The notes beneath the pieces are model-generated. The model did no database searches and had not been told where the DNA came from. It was given only the letters and a program-made list of their open reading frames with translations. From Dysgonamonadaceae bacterium (lineage in GTDB: Bacteria > Bacteroidota > Bacteroidia > Bacteroidales > Azobacteroidaceae): a stretch of DNA of 33,701 nucleotides. The position numbers were made by a program, and so were the translations under genes. This document shows positions 5,879 through 13,431 of this stretch, in pieces; position 1 is the stretch's first letter; the number at the start of each line of letters is the position of its first letter. The stretch spans positions 1 to 33,701 of the forward strand of contig JAISUN010000015.1 in the NCBI GenBank assembly GCA_031272085.1, read 5' to 3'.

Positions 5879-8314
5879 CTACCGAATATTAGCAATGCTG
5901 ATAATGTCCGCGAAAACGCCGGCGGCGGTAACGGCCGCGCCTGCGCCGTAGCCCTTGATAATCATCGGAAATTCGTTGTAACGCTCTGTGGTAATGAGGA
6001 TTATATTGTTGCTGCCTTCCAATTCGTAAAACGGATGGCTGCGGTCAACTTCTTGAAGCCCTACGCTGCATTTGCCTCTGTCCATTTGAGCGACAAAGCG
6101 GTAGCGTTTGCCTTCGGATTCGAGTTGCAGGCGTTTCTTCTCAAAAACCTCGTCAAGTGCGGTAATTTTCTTGCGGAAATCGTCGAGGCTGCCCTTGAAA
6201 AAATCGTCGGGAACAAAAAGATTTTTTTCCACATCGGCCTGCTCAACTTCGTAACCTGCTTCGCGGGAAAGGATTACGAGTTTGCGGATAACATCCGTCC
6301 CGCTCAAATCGATTCGCGGGTCAGGCTCCGAAAAACGGGCTTCGCGAGCCATTTCTATGGCCTTGCTCAACGGAATTTCGGCCGACAGGGTATTGAAAAT
6401 ATAATTCAGCGTGCCTGACAGTACGGCTTGGAGTTTCAGGATTTTATCGCCGCTGTTTATCAGGGCGTTCATTGTGTTGATTATCGGCAAACCCGCTCCC
6501 ACATTGGTTTCAAACAGGTATTTCACTCCGCGTTTGCGGGCTGTTTCTTTCAGCAGATGATAGTTTGAATATTCCGAAGAAGCGGCGATTTTATTGGCGG
6601 CCACGACAGAGATATTATGCGAGAGAAAATCGGCGTAAAGCGCTGCTATATCAGGACTTGCCGTGCAATCGACAAACACCGAATTGAAAATGTTCATTTT
6701 CAGAATCTCGCTACGAAGGGAATCCGGCGTAGTTGGTTTGCCGTTCTGACGCAGATTTTCGAGATAATTTTCGAGGTTTATCCCGTTGCGGTCTAAAATC
6801 ATGCTGCTTTCGTCGGCTATGCCTACTACATTAAGTTTCAGGCCGTTATGTTCCATTAGCGTTTTCTGCTGATTGCGGATTTGTTCGAGCAGGTTTCCGC
6901 CCACGGTTCCGATGCCGGTAATAAAGAGGTTAAGTACCTGATAATCCGACAGGAAGAAAGAATCGTGAATTGAGTTGAGCGCTTTTCGGAGGTGCTGACT
7001 TTCGATAACGAACGAGATATTGGTTTCCGAAGCGCCCTGTGCGCAGGCGATAACGCTGATTCCGCTCCGGCCGAGCGTTCCGAAGAGTTTTCCGGCTATG
7101 CCGGGCGTCCGTTTCATATTTTCGCCCACGATAGCCACGGTTGCGAGGCCTTTTTCGGCTTTCACATCGTTTATTTCGCCCTGAATCATATCGGTTTTGA
7201 ACTCCTCTTTCAGCACTTTCACGGCGAGGTCGGCGTCTTCGTTTTTCACTGCAAACGAGGTCGTGTTTTCCGACGAGGCTTGCGAAACCATAAAAACGCT
7301 GATTCCGACGTCGGTTAATGATTTGAATATACGGTAATTAACGCCGATAACGCCAACCATTCCAAGCCCCTGAACCGTTATCAGGCAGGTGTCGCTGATT
7401 GAAGAAATGCCCTTGATGGATTTTTCGCCATCCAATTTCTGCTTTGTTATCAAAGTGCCTTCGGAAGCGGGATTGAGCGTATTTTTTATCCTTACCGGAA
7501 TATTTTTGTGGTAAACCGGAAAAATGGTAGGCGGATAGATGACTTTTGCCCCGAAGTTCGAGAGTTCCATCGCTTCGATATAGGTTAAGTGCTTGATTAA
7601 GTAGGCGTTGCTGATAATTTTAGGGTCGGCGGTCATAAAACCATCCACATCAGTCCAGATTTCGAGAGCCGAAGCGTCGAGCGCCGCCGCTAAAATGGAA
7701 GCGGTATAGTCGGAGCCTCCGCGTCCGAGGTTGGTAATGTCGCCCGAAGCGCGGTCTTGGGCTATAAATCCCGGAACGACAGACACTTCCGGCATTTCGG
7801 CAAATGTCTTTTTTACTAACTCGTTAGTGAGCGGAAAATCGACAATATGTTTGTGGAAATGCTTTTCTGTTTTTATAAAATCCCTTGCATCAAACAGTTG
7901 CGCTCCTGGAATCGTGTGAGCCAGAATCAGCGAACTCAAACGCTCGCCGTAACTGACCACAATATCCGAGGTTTTTTGCGAAAGGTCGCGCACGAGGAAC
8001 ACGCCGCGCAAGATGTTTCCAAGTTCGTCGAGCAGGCCGGTAACGTGCTTCAACACGTAATTCCGGACAGTCGCGTCGTGGATTGCGCCTTCGGCGGTCG
8101 TGATGTGCCGGCTGACAATCTGGTTGTACTCTTTTTCGTAGGCATAATCGCCTGCGGAGGCCAATTTTGCGGTATTCAGCAGGTCGTCGGTTATGCCGCC
8201 GAGGGCTGACACGACTACTATAACCGGCTCATTTACAGCCTCTACTATCTCTTTTACTCTTAATATGTTTTTTGCGGAGCCTACCGAGGTTCCGCCAAAT
8301 TTCATTACTTTCAT
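5879..8314 (-). CDS. thrA: Bifunctional aspartokinase / homoserine dehydrogenase
   Basis: The 811-residue protein joins two enzymes of the aspartate pathway. The N-terminal aspartokinase (about 1-290) has KFGGTSVG at residues 5-12, VVVSALGGITD and the GRGGSDYTA segment. A regulatory part (about 300-450) holds two ACT-like units (LITVQGLGMVGVIGV and VAIVGENMKRTPGIAGKLF), which in the family bind threonine or lysine for feedback inhibition. The C-terminal homoserine dehydrogenase (about 460-811) has the Rossmann motif ITGIGTVGGNL, VAANK and NVGAGLPIINT. Length matches ThrA/MetL fusions. It follows the DUF3467 gene by 10 bases. No thrB or thrC is next to it in this window, so whether it mainly feeds threonine or methionine synthesis is not shown. 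Confidence 0.95.
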   Translation of the reverse strand: MKVMKFGGTSVGSAKNILRVKEIVEAVNEPVIVVVSALGGITDDLLNTAKLASAGDYAYEKEYNQIVSRHITTAEGAIHDATVRNYVLKHVTGLLDELGNILRGVFLVRDLSQKTSDIVVSYGERLSSLILAHTIPGAQLFDARDFIKTEKHFHKHIVDFPLTNELVKKTFAEMPEVSVVPGFIAQDRASGDITNLGRGGSDYTASILAAALDASALEIWTDVDGFMTADPKIISNAYLIKHLTYIEAMELSNFGAKVIYPPTIFPVYHKNIPVRIKNTLNPASEGTLITKQKLDGEKSIKGISSISDTCLITVQGLGMVGVIGVNYRIFKSLTDVGISVFMVSQASSENTTSFAVKNEDADLAVKVLKEEFKTDMIQGEINDVKAEKGLATVAIVGENMKRTPGIAGKLFGTLGRSGISVIACAQGASETNISFVIESQHLRKALNSIHDSFFLSDYQVLNLFITGIGTVGGNLLEQIRNQQKTLMEHNGLKLNVVGIADESSMILDRNGINLENYLENLRQNGKPTTPDSLRSEILKMNIFNSVFVDCTASPDIAALYADFLSHNISVVAANKIAASSEYSNYHLLKETARKRGVKYLFETNVGAGLPIINTMNALINSGDKILKLQAVLSGTLNYIFNTLSAEIPLSKAIEMAREARFSEPDPRIDLSGTDVIRKLVILSREAGYEVEQADVEKNLFVPDDFFKGSLDDFRKKITALDEVFEKKRLQLESEGKRYRFVAQMDRGKCSVGLQEVDRSHPFYELEGSNNIILITTERYNEFPMIIKGYGAGAAVTAAGVFADIISIANIR

Positions 8315-8324
8315 CCGTCGTTTT

Positions 8325-8627
8325 TTATGCTTCGCCTATCGGCCCGATAATCGGGGGATTGAACCCAATTCCTTGGAGTTTGATTTCCCCGTTTTGAGAT
8401 TCGTATTTTTTAATATTGTCTATCAACGCCATCATCAAGCGTTTAGCGTGTTCGGGAGTGAGGATTATGCGCGATTTTACCTTGGCTTTCGGAATGCCCG
8501 GCATCATCCGCACAAAGTCCACTACGAACTCCGAGGAGGAATGGGCTATAATAGCCAGATTGGAGTATGTTCCCTGTGCAACTTCGTCCGGGAGTTCAAT
8601 TTCAAGATTGTTCTGTTTTGTTTCCAT
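8325..8627 (-). CDS. DUF3467 family protein
   Basis: A 100-residue cytoplasmic protein that matches the DUF3467 family in size and pattern: YSNLAIIAHSSSEFVVDFVRMMPG at about 20-43, SRIILTPEHAKRLMMALIDNI at about 51-71, and a C-terminal GFNPPIIG. Its function is unknown. The start at 8627 (METKQNN...) is preferred; a longer frame would need a TTG at 8648 for which there is no support. It is 10 bases upstream of thrA and probably shares its transcript, which is the only clue to a role. Confidence 0.85.
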   Translation of the reverse strand: METKQNNLEIELPDEVAQGTYSNLAIIAHSSSEFVVDFVRMMPGIPKAKVKSRIILTPEHAKRLMMALIDNIKKYESQNGEIKLQGIGFNPPIIGPIGEA

Positions 8628-8664
8628 TTGAAAAAAAATTACCGACAATATGTCATATTAAATG

Positions 8665-8672
8665 CAAAAGTA
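8665..8672 (-). promoter_or_regulatory. Candidate -7 box for DUF3467-thrA
   Basis: TACTTTTG on the minus strand, 38 bases before the ATG at 8627. No convincing -33 partner is visible. Confidence 0.4.
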
Positions 8673-8751
8673 GTTATAATTTTTGAACTATAACTCATTT
8701 ATGGATAAAATTTTAAAAAACCTTGCTTTTTACCTTGAATAACAGCGTTTT

Positions 8752-9306
8752 TCAACCTTTATTTTTCTTGAAATCCCAGGGAGCGACGGGGTTGTCGTCA
8801 GCCCAAAGTCCGACTTTTGCTTTGCGGGCTTCGGCTTCCAAATCGGCATATTTTTTTGTTTTGTCGAAATATTTGTAATGCCAGGCCATTCCCGCTTTCA
8901 GCATTTCGGCGGAAACGTCGCGTCCGTCTTCGGTAAAAACCCAGGCAACCGGACGGCCGTACTGGTCGCTCTTTTTCTGGATTTTAATGCCTACCGTCTG
9001 TTTAAAAATCAGGTTCGACAGGTATTGCCGCGAACGCGTGCCGTAAGCCTGCGCCTTTTCGGGAGCGTCGATAGCGTAAATCCGGAATTTAATTTCCTCA
9101 TTGTCTTTGGTCAGGCCACGAAACGTGTCGCCGTCGATAATTCCGGTTACGGTTACGCAATAATCGCAAAGTCCTTGTTCGCAGATTGAACAGTAAGTGT
9201 CGCCGTTATCGGAAAACGTTGGTACATTGCTGTTTCCTGCGCCGTCATTTTGGCACGAAGCCATTGAAACAAAGGCGAATAACAGCAAAAGATAAGTATT
9301 TCTCAT
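8752..9306 (-). CDS. Lipoprotein with staphylococcal-nuclease (thermonuclease) domain
   Basis: This 184-residue protein starts with a lipoprotein signal (SMASC, acylated Cys18), then a short linker with an unusual CSICEQGLCDYC cluster (Cys39, 42, 47, 50), then a staphylococcal nuclease domain (about 51-178). The catalytic set is present: IDGDT with Asp58/Asp60, FRIYAIDAPE with Arg75, Asp80 and Glu83, and QYGRPVAW with Arg118. The usual Thr after the catalytic Asp is Ala81. It probably cleaves DNA or RNA outside the cytoplasm, anchored to a membrane. The four-cysteine spacing (CxxC-x4-CxxC) could bind a metal or form disulfides. It is divergent from the serine ammonia-lyase gene. Confidence 0.9.
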   Translation of the reverse strand: MRNTYLLLLFAFVSMASCQNDGAGNSNVPTFSDNGDTYCSICEQGLCDYCVTVTGIIDGDTFRGLTKDNEEIKFRIYAIDAPEKAQAYGTRSRQYLSNLIFKQTVGIKIQKKSDQYGRPVAWVFTEDGRDVSAEMLKAGMAWHYKYFDKTKKYADLEAEARKAKVGLWADDNPVAPWDFKKNKG

Positions 9307-9319
9307 ATTATTTTTTCTG

Positions 9320-9327
9320 CAAAATTA
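9320..9327 (-). promoter_or_regulatory. Candidate -7 box of the nuclease lipoprotein gene
   Basis: TAATTTTG on the minus strand, 14 bases before the ATG at 9306, which leaves a very short leader. The match may be chance in AT-rich sequence. Confidence 0.35.
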
Positions 9328-9382
9328 CGTTAAATTTTCGGAATTGAGGCCTGTTTTTCATAAATATTTCAACTATTTGATG

Positions 9383-9390
9383 TAACTTTG
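9383..9390 (+). promoter_or_regulatory. Candidate -7 box of the serine ammonia-lyase gene
   Basis: TAACTTTG, 19 bases before the ATG at 9409. It argues against the TTG at 9388 as start codon, since that lies in the promoter element. Confidence 0.5.
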
Positions 9391-9408
9391 CGCTTCAAAA
9401 TCGACCAA

Positions 9409-10587
9409 ATGGATTCTATAAGAAAAATATTCAAAACAGGCTACGGCCCTTCGAGTTCCCACACTATGGGGCCTGCCAACGCAGCCGACGCTTTTCTCGC
9501 AAACTGCCCCGATGCGGCAAGTTACAAAGTGATACTTTTCGGAAGTTTGGCCGCAACCGGAATAGGCCATCTTACCGACAAAATACTCATCAAACAGTTC
9601 GCCGACAGGAAGTTAGCCATAGAATGGCAACCGGAAGTTTTCCTGAAAGAACATCCCAACGGAATGGAATTCTTTGGTTACGACGCCAATGGCGGCGAGT
9701 TGCTTTCGCAGAAATATTTCAGCATTGGCGGCGGCGATATTTCCACCGACGGCACGCACTCGACCGACAATGACATTTATCCGTTAAGCACGATGAAAGA
9801 TATTCTCAACTATCTGAAAACAAGGAGGATATGGGAATATGTAGATGAGTGCGAAGATGATGGAATATGGGATTTTCTGGCTCAAACCTGGCGCACGATG
9901 CACGAAAGCATTCGTAACGGCCTTGACCACGAAGGAACATTGCCCGGATGCCTGCAACTGCAAAGGCGTGCCTCGTCGGTTTTCAGCAAGTTGCACGGAA
10001 TGAACAAGAGCCTGAAAGAGCGCTATTACGCTATGGCTTTTGCTTTTGCGGTTGCGGAAGAAAACGCATCGGGCAGCAAAATTGTTACGGCTCCCACTTG
10101 CGGTTCCTGCGGCATATTGCCGGCGGTTTTGTATGCACATTCTCTGACTTATAACGCTACCGAAAAGCGCATTTTGCATGCGCTGGCTACGGCTGGACTT
10201 ATCGGCAACGTCATAAAATACAACGCCTCGTTGAGCGGCGCGGAAGTGGGCTGCCAGGGCGAGGTAGGCTCGGCCTGCTCTATGGCTGCCGGAGCGCTTT
10301 CACAACTGCTTGGCGGCTCGGCGCAGCAGATAGAATATGCCGCCGAAATGGGCTTGGAACACCATCTCGGCCTCACTTGCGACCCCGTTTGCGGATTAGT
10401 GCAAGTTCCCTGCATCGAGAGGAATGCTTTTGCCGCACTTCGCGCTATTGATGCGGGTTATTATTCAATTTTTACCGACGGTACGCACATCATAAGTTTG
10501 GATAAAGTGATTAATGTAATGAAAAATACCGGTCTCGATTTGCCTTCGCTTTACAAGGAAACTTCGCAGGGCGGGCTGGCGGTGTAA
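9409..10587 (+). CDS. sdaA: L-serine ammonia-lyase (iron-sulfur dependent)
   Basis: This enzyme deaminates L-serine to pyruvate and ammonia with a [4Fe-4S] cluster. The 392-residue chain contains both the N-terminal beta-like domain (GPSSSHTMGP at about 14-23) and the alpha domain. The latter has TAPTCGSCGILPAV, EVGCQGEVGSACSMAAGA and LTCDPVCGLVQVPCIERN. Cys282, Cys324 and Cys335 have the 42- and 11-residue spacing of the cluster ligands of the Legionella enzyme, as I recall them. It is shorter than E. coli SdaA (about 454) but close to other Bacteroidetes forms. It is flanked by intergenic regions on both sides and appears monocistronic. Confidence 0.93.
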   Translation: MDSIRKIFKTGYGPSSSHTMGPANAADAFLANCPDAASYKVILFGSLAATGIGHLTDKILIKQFADRKLAIEWQPEVFLKEHPNGMEFFGYDANGGELLSQKYFSIGGGDISTDGTHSTDNDIYPLSTMKDILNYLKTRRIWEYVDECEDDGIWDFLAQTWRTMHESIRNGLDHEGTLPGCLQLQRRASSVFSKLHGMNKSLKERYYAMAFAFAVAEENASGSKIVTAPTCGSCGILPAVLYAHSLTYNATEKRILHALATAGLIGNVIKYNASLSGAEVGCQGEVGSACSMAAGALSQLLGGSAQQIEYAAEMGLEHHLGLTCDPVCGLVQVPCIERNAFAALRAIDAGYYSIFTDGTHIISLDKVINVMKNTGLDLPSLYKETSQGGLAV

Positions 10588-10602
10588 GTTCATCCGGCCG
10601 TT

Positions 10603-10632
10603 TTTGTTTTTCAAAAATTATTCTTAAATTTG
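10603..10632 (+). promoter_or_regulatory. Bacteroidetes-type promoter of the DUF2156-GNAT pair
   Basis: TTTG at 10603-10606 and TAAATTTG at 10625-10632 are separated by 18 bases. This predicts a leader of about 35 bases before the ATG at 10674. Confidence 0.6.
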
Positions 10633-10673
10633 CACCTGATTTTTGGGTTTATTTTATAAATAATTTTGGCATA

Positions 10674-11573
10674 ATGATTGATTTTAAGCCTGTTACTATC
10701 GAAGATAGGGAACTGATGCAATCTTTTTTCGACAAGTCGGAGTTTCGTAATTGCGACTTTTCATTTTCCAATATTTTTTGCTGGAAACATCTGTACAGCA
10801 CCACGTTTGCCGTCGAAAACGGCTTTTTGCTTATCCGGTTTACGCCTTCGAGCGATATTCCCGGATATATGTTTCCGCTTGGCGGCGGCGATTTGAAAAC
10901 CGCTCTGCAACTGATTTCCGACGATGCGGCCGAGCGCGGATTCCCGATGTGCCTCTACGCTGTAACACGCAAAATGTTTGAACAAATCGAGGCGGCTTGC
11001 CCCGGACAGTTCGTTTACGAATCAGACCGCAACTGGTCGGAATACATCTACAATTCCGACGACCTGATAACGCTCGCCGGAAAAAAATATCAGCCGAAAC
11101 GCAATCATATTCACAAGTTTAAGCGGGAATACGAATGGGAATATTTGCCCATTACCCGCGAAATTATCCCCGACTGTCAGGCGCTTTACCGCCGCTGGTG
11201 CGCCGAAAACGGAGGCTGCGACGAAAGCCGCTCGCTGTTTGACGAATGTTTAGCCACTCAAACGGCTTTCGATAATTTTGAACGCTTGCACCTGATTGGC
11301 GGCGCAATACGCATCGACGGCAAAATCTTGGCCTATTCTTACGGACAGCCGCTTGGACAGGACACTTTCGGAGTTCACGCCGAGAAAAGCCTTTATGAAA
11401 TTGATGGAGGTTTTACGATTATAAATCAGCAGTTTGCAGAGCATAACGGCAAGAATTACAAGTACATAAACCGTGAAGAAGACCTTGGCCTCGAATCCTT
11501 GCGCAAGGCAAAATTGTCGTACCATCCGGCCATTCTGCTCGAAAAAGGCTGGGTAAAACGGATTGGGGAATGA
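10674..11573 (+). CDS. DUF2156 protein (GNAT-like fold, related to the MprF C-terminal domain)
   Basis: The 299-residue protein matches the DUF2156 family, which has a doubled acyltransferase-like fold and includes the catalytic domain of lysyl-phosphatidylglycerol synthases. Visible signs are the N-terminal NCDFSFSNIFCWKHLY (about 26-41), a basic central stretch (KYQPKRNHIHKFKREY), and the C-terminal INREEDLGLESLRKAKLSY near residue 265. There is no membrane domain, so it is a soluble cytoplasmic version; its substrate is not known. Its TGA overlaps the ATG of the next gene, an acetyltransferase, which suggests translational coupling and a shared pathway. Confidence 0.85.
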   Translation: MIDFKPVTIEDRELMQSFFDKSEFRNCDFSFSNIFCWKHLYSTTFAVENGFLLIRFTPSSDIPGYMFPLGGGDLKTALQLISDDAAERGFPMCLYAVTRKMFEQIEAACPGQFVYESDRNWSEYIYNSDDLITLAGKKYQPKRNHIHKFKREYEWEYLPITREIIPDCQALYRRWCAENGGCDESRSLFDECLATQTAFDNFERLHLIGGAIRIDGKILAYSYGQPLGQDTFGVHAEKSLYEIDGGFTIINQQFAEHNGKNYKYINREEDLGLESLRKAKLSYHPAILLEKGWVKRIGE

Positions 11574-12394
11574 CTGTCGAAGGCCGCACGCAATTTATCC
11601 CCACTCTGAAAGCGATGTGGAAACTCTGCTTTCCTGATGACAGCGGCAGTTTCGTGGATTTTTATTTTTCCCGTGTCTATAAAAATGAAGATACTTTGAT
11701 AGAACTTTACGATAATGAGCCTGTTGCATCTATGCAGATTATTCCTTATCTGCTGAAAACAGGCAATGAAACTTTCAAAGCGGGTTACGTTTCGGGAGCG
11801 ATGACTCATCCTGATTTTCGCAAGCGCGGATTAATGGAAACTTTGATGAATACTGCTTTTCAGAAAAAAACAGAGCAGGGATTCGACTATCTTTTCCTCA
11901 TTCCGCAGGAAAAACGGCTTTTCAAATACTATTCAAAACTTGGTTTTCAAACTCTTGATATTCAGAAAGATGCTGAAATTAAGGATATTAGCAATCTTGA
12001 AGCAATAAAGAATAAGATTTTGCCGATAAATTTCGCTGAACAGGCATTTGGACTTTATCAGCTGTATTTCAGCCTGTTGTCTGCAATTCACGATGTGGTT
12101 TTGAAGTCGGAAGAACAGTTCCGGCAAATATTGCTTGATTTTTATTGCGGCGGAGGATTGCTTTTCGCTTGCAAACAGGGCTTGGCATTTGCGAATAATA
12201 CTGATAATAAGGCGTTTATAAATGAACTTCTGTGTCGGGATGATGATGCAAAAAACAGTCTGCTGAATTCTGTCGGCGATTATTTCAAAACCGCTCAAAT
12301 TCAGGTTTTTGGAGGGCGGCGCGGTATGATTGTCCGCCTGAATCCGAAAGCGCCGGAAATTAAATCATTATATATCAATATGATGCTGGATTGA
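11570..12394 (+). CDS. GNAT family N-acetyltransferase
   Basis: The 274-residue protein carries the acetyl-CoA-binding signature of GNAT enzymes near residues 70-95 (SGAMTHPDFRKRGLMETLM, with the RxxG turn) and a following FLIPQEKRLFKYYSKLGFQ, which fits the second half of the fold. The C-terminal half (about 140-274) is less conserved and may be an Eis-like extension. The substrate is unknown. ATG overlaps the TGA of the DUF2156 gene (ATGA). Confidence 0.85.
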   Translation: MTVEGRTQFIPTLKAMWKLCFPDDSGSFVDFYFSRVYKNEDTLIELYDNEPVASMQIIPYLLKTGNETFKAGYVSGAMTHPDFRKRGLMETLMNTAFQKKTEQGFDYLFLIPQEKRLFKYYSKLGFQTLDIQKDAEIKDISNLEAIKNKILPINFAEQAFGLYQLYFSLLSAIHDVVLKSEEQFRQILLDFYCGGGLLFACKQGLAFANNTDNKAFINELLCRDDDAKNSLLNSVGDYFKTAQIQVFGGRRGMIVRLNPKAPEIKSLYINMMLD

Positions 12395-12421
12395 GTCGCT
12401 GATTTTCGCATTTTTAATTAA

Positions 12422-12442
12422 ACTTTTGTATTTACGAAAAGT
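12422..12442. repeat. Imperfect palindrome upstream of the DUF362 gene
   Basis: ACTTTTGTA and TACGAAAAGT are inverted repeats with one extra base. They lie 53-73 bases before the ATG at 12495. It may be a regulator site; the sequence is AT-rich, so chance is possible. Confidence 0.3.
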
Positions 12443-12494
12443 CTAAATTCAAATATTAGAATCGCATTAACAAAATTCAAAAATAAAATAAAAT

Positions 12495-13430
12495 ATGGAA
12501 CGTCGAGAATTTTTGAAAAAAAGTGCAGCAGTTGGCGTTGCCGCGCTGACATTCAACAAGTTGCAGGCTGCGCTGGAATCTAACAGCATTATGGTCGAGA
12601 AGGCCGCATCACCCGATTTGGTCGCCGTGATGGGCGGCGAACCGGTTCAGTTGCTGCAACGCGCTTTGCAGGAAATGGGCGGAATAGGCAAGTACGTAAA
12701 AAAAGGCCAAAGCGTTGTAATTAAACCGAATATAGGATGGGATAAAAAACCGCAGTTTGCTGCAACCACCAATCCCGACCTTGTCGGCGAATTGGTCAAA
12801 CAGTGCTTAGCCGCCGGAGCCAAGAAGGTTTCGGTGTTCGACAACACTTGCGACAACTGGATAAAATGCTACGCAAGTTCGGGCATAAAAGCGGCTGCCG
12901 AAGCCGCCGGAGCAACGGTTTTGCCGGCCAACGACGCATCGTATTACCGCGATGTGAAACTGCCTTCGGGCTTGAAAATGAAATCGGGAAAAATCCATCA
13001 GGCTTTGGTCGAAGCCGACGTTTGGTTCAACGTGCCGGTGCTGAAAAACCACGACGGAGCCAATATGTCGATAGCGATGAAAAATTATATGGGCATTTTT
13101 TGGGACAGGATGTATTTCCACAACAACGATTTGCAGCAGTGTATCGCCGACGCCTGCACATGGTCGAAAAAACCGGCTCTGAACATCGTTGACGCCTATC
13201 GTTGCCTGCGCACTCACGGCCCGCAGGGACGCTCGATTTCCGACGCAAGCACGTTGAAAGCGATTATCGTTTCGCCCGACATCGTTGCCGCCGATACCGC
13301 TGCAATAGGGCTGTTCAACCAAGTTCAGACAATGGATTTGGGCAAAGTTACGCACATTGCCAACGGCGAAAAACTGAAACTCGGCACGCAAAATATCAAC
13401 TCATTGACTGTCAAGAGAATAAAACTCTGA
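12495..13430 (+). CDS. DUF362 protein with twin-arginine signal
   Basis: The 311-residue protein begins with a Tat signal: ERREFLKK (Arg3-Arg4) followed by a hydrophobic AAVGVAALTF and a short A-rich region, so it is predicted to be exported folded, probably with a cofactor. The rest matches DUF362: VIKPNIGWDKKP (about 76-87), an FDNTCDNWIKC region with two cysteines, VPVLKNHDGANMSIAMKNYMG (about 180-200) and CIADACTW. DUF362 proteins are often encoded beside or fused to ferredoxin domains; the reaction is unknown. One base separates its stop from the polyferredoxin gene, so the two form an operon and probably one periplasmic redox unit. Confidence 0.85.
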   Translation: MERREFLKKSAAVGVAALTFNKLQAALESNSIMVEKAASPDLVAVMGGEPVQLLQRALQEMGGIGKYVKKGQSVVIKPNIGWDKKPQFAATTNPDLVGELVKQCLAAGAKKVSVFDNTCDNWIKCYASSGIKAAAEAAGATVLPANDASYYRDVKLPSGLKMKSGKIHQALVEADVWFNVPVLKNHDGANMSIAMKNYMGIFWDRMYFHNNDLQQCIADACTWSKKPALNIVDAYRCLRTHGPQGRSISDASTLKAIIVSPDIVAADTAAIGLFNQVQTMDLGKVTHIANGEKLKLGTQNINSLTVKRIKL

Positions 13431-13431
13431 A

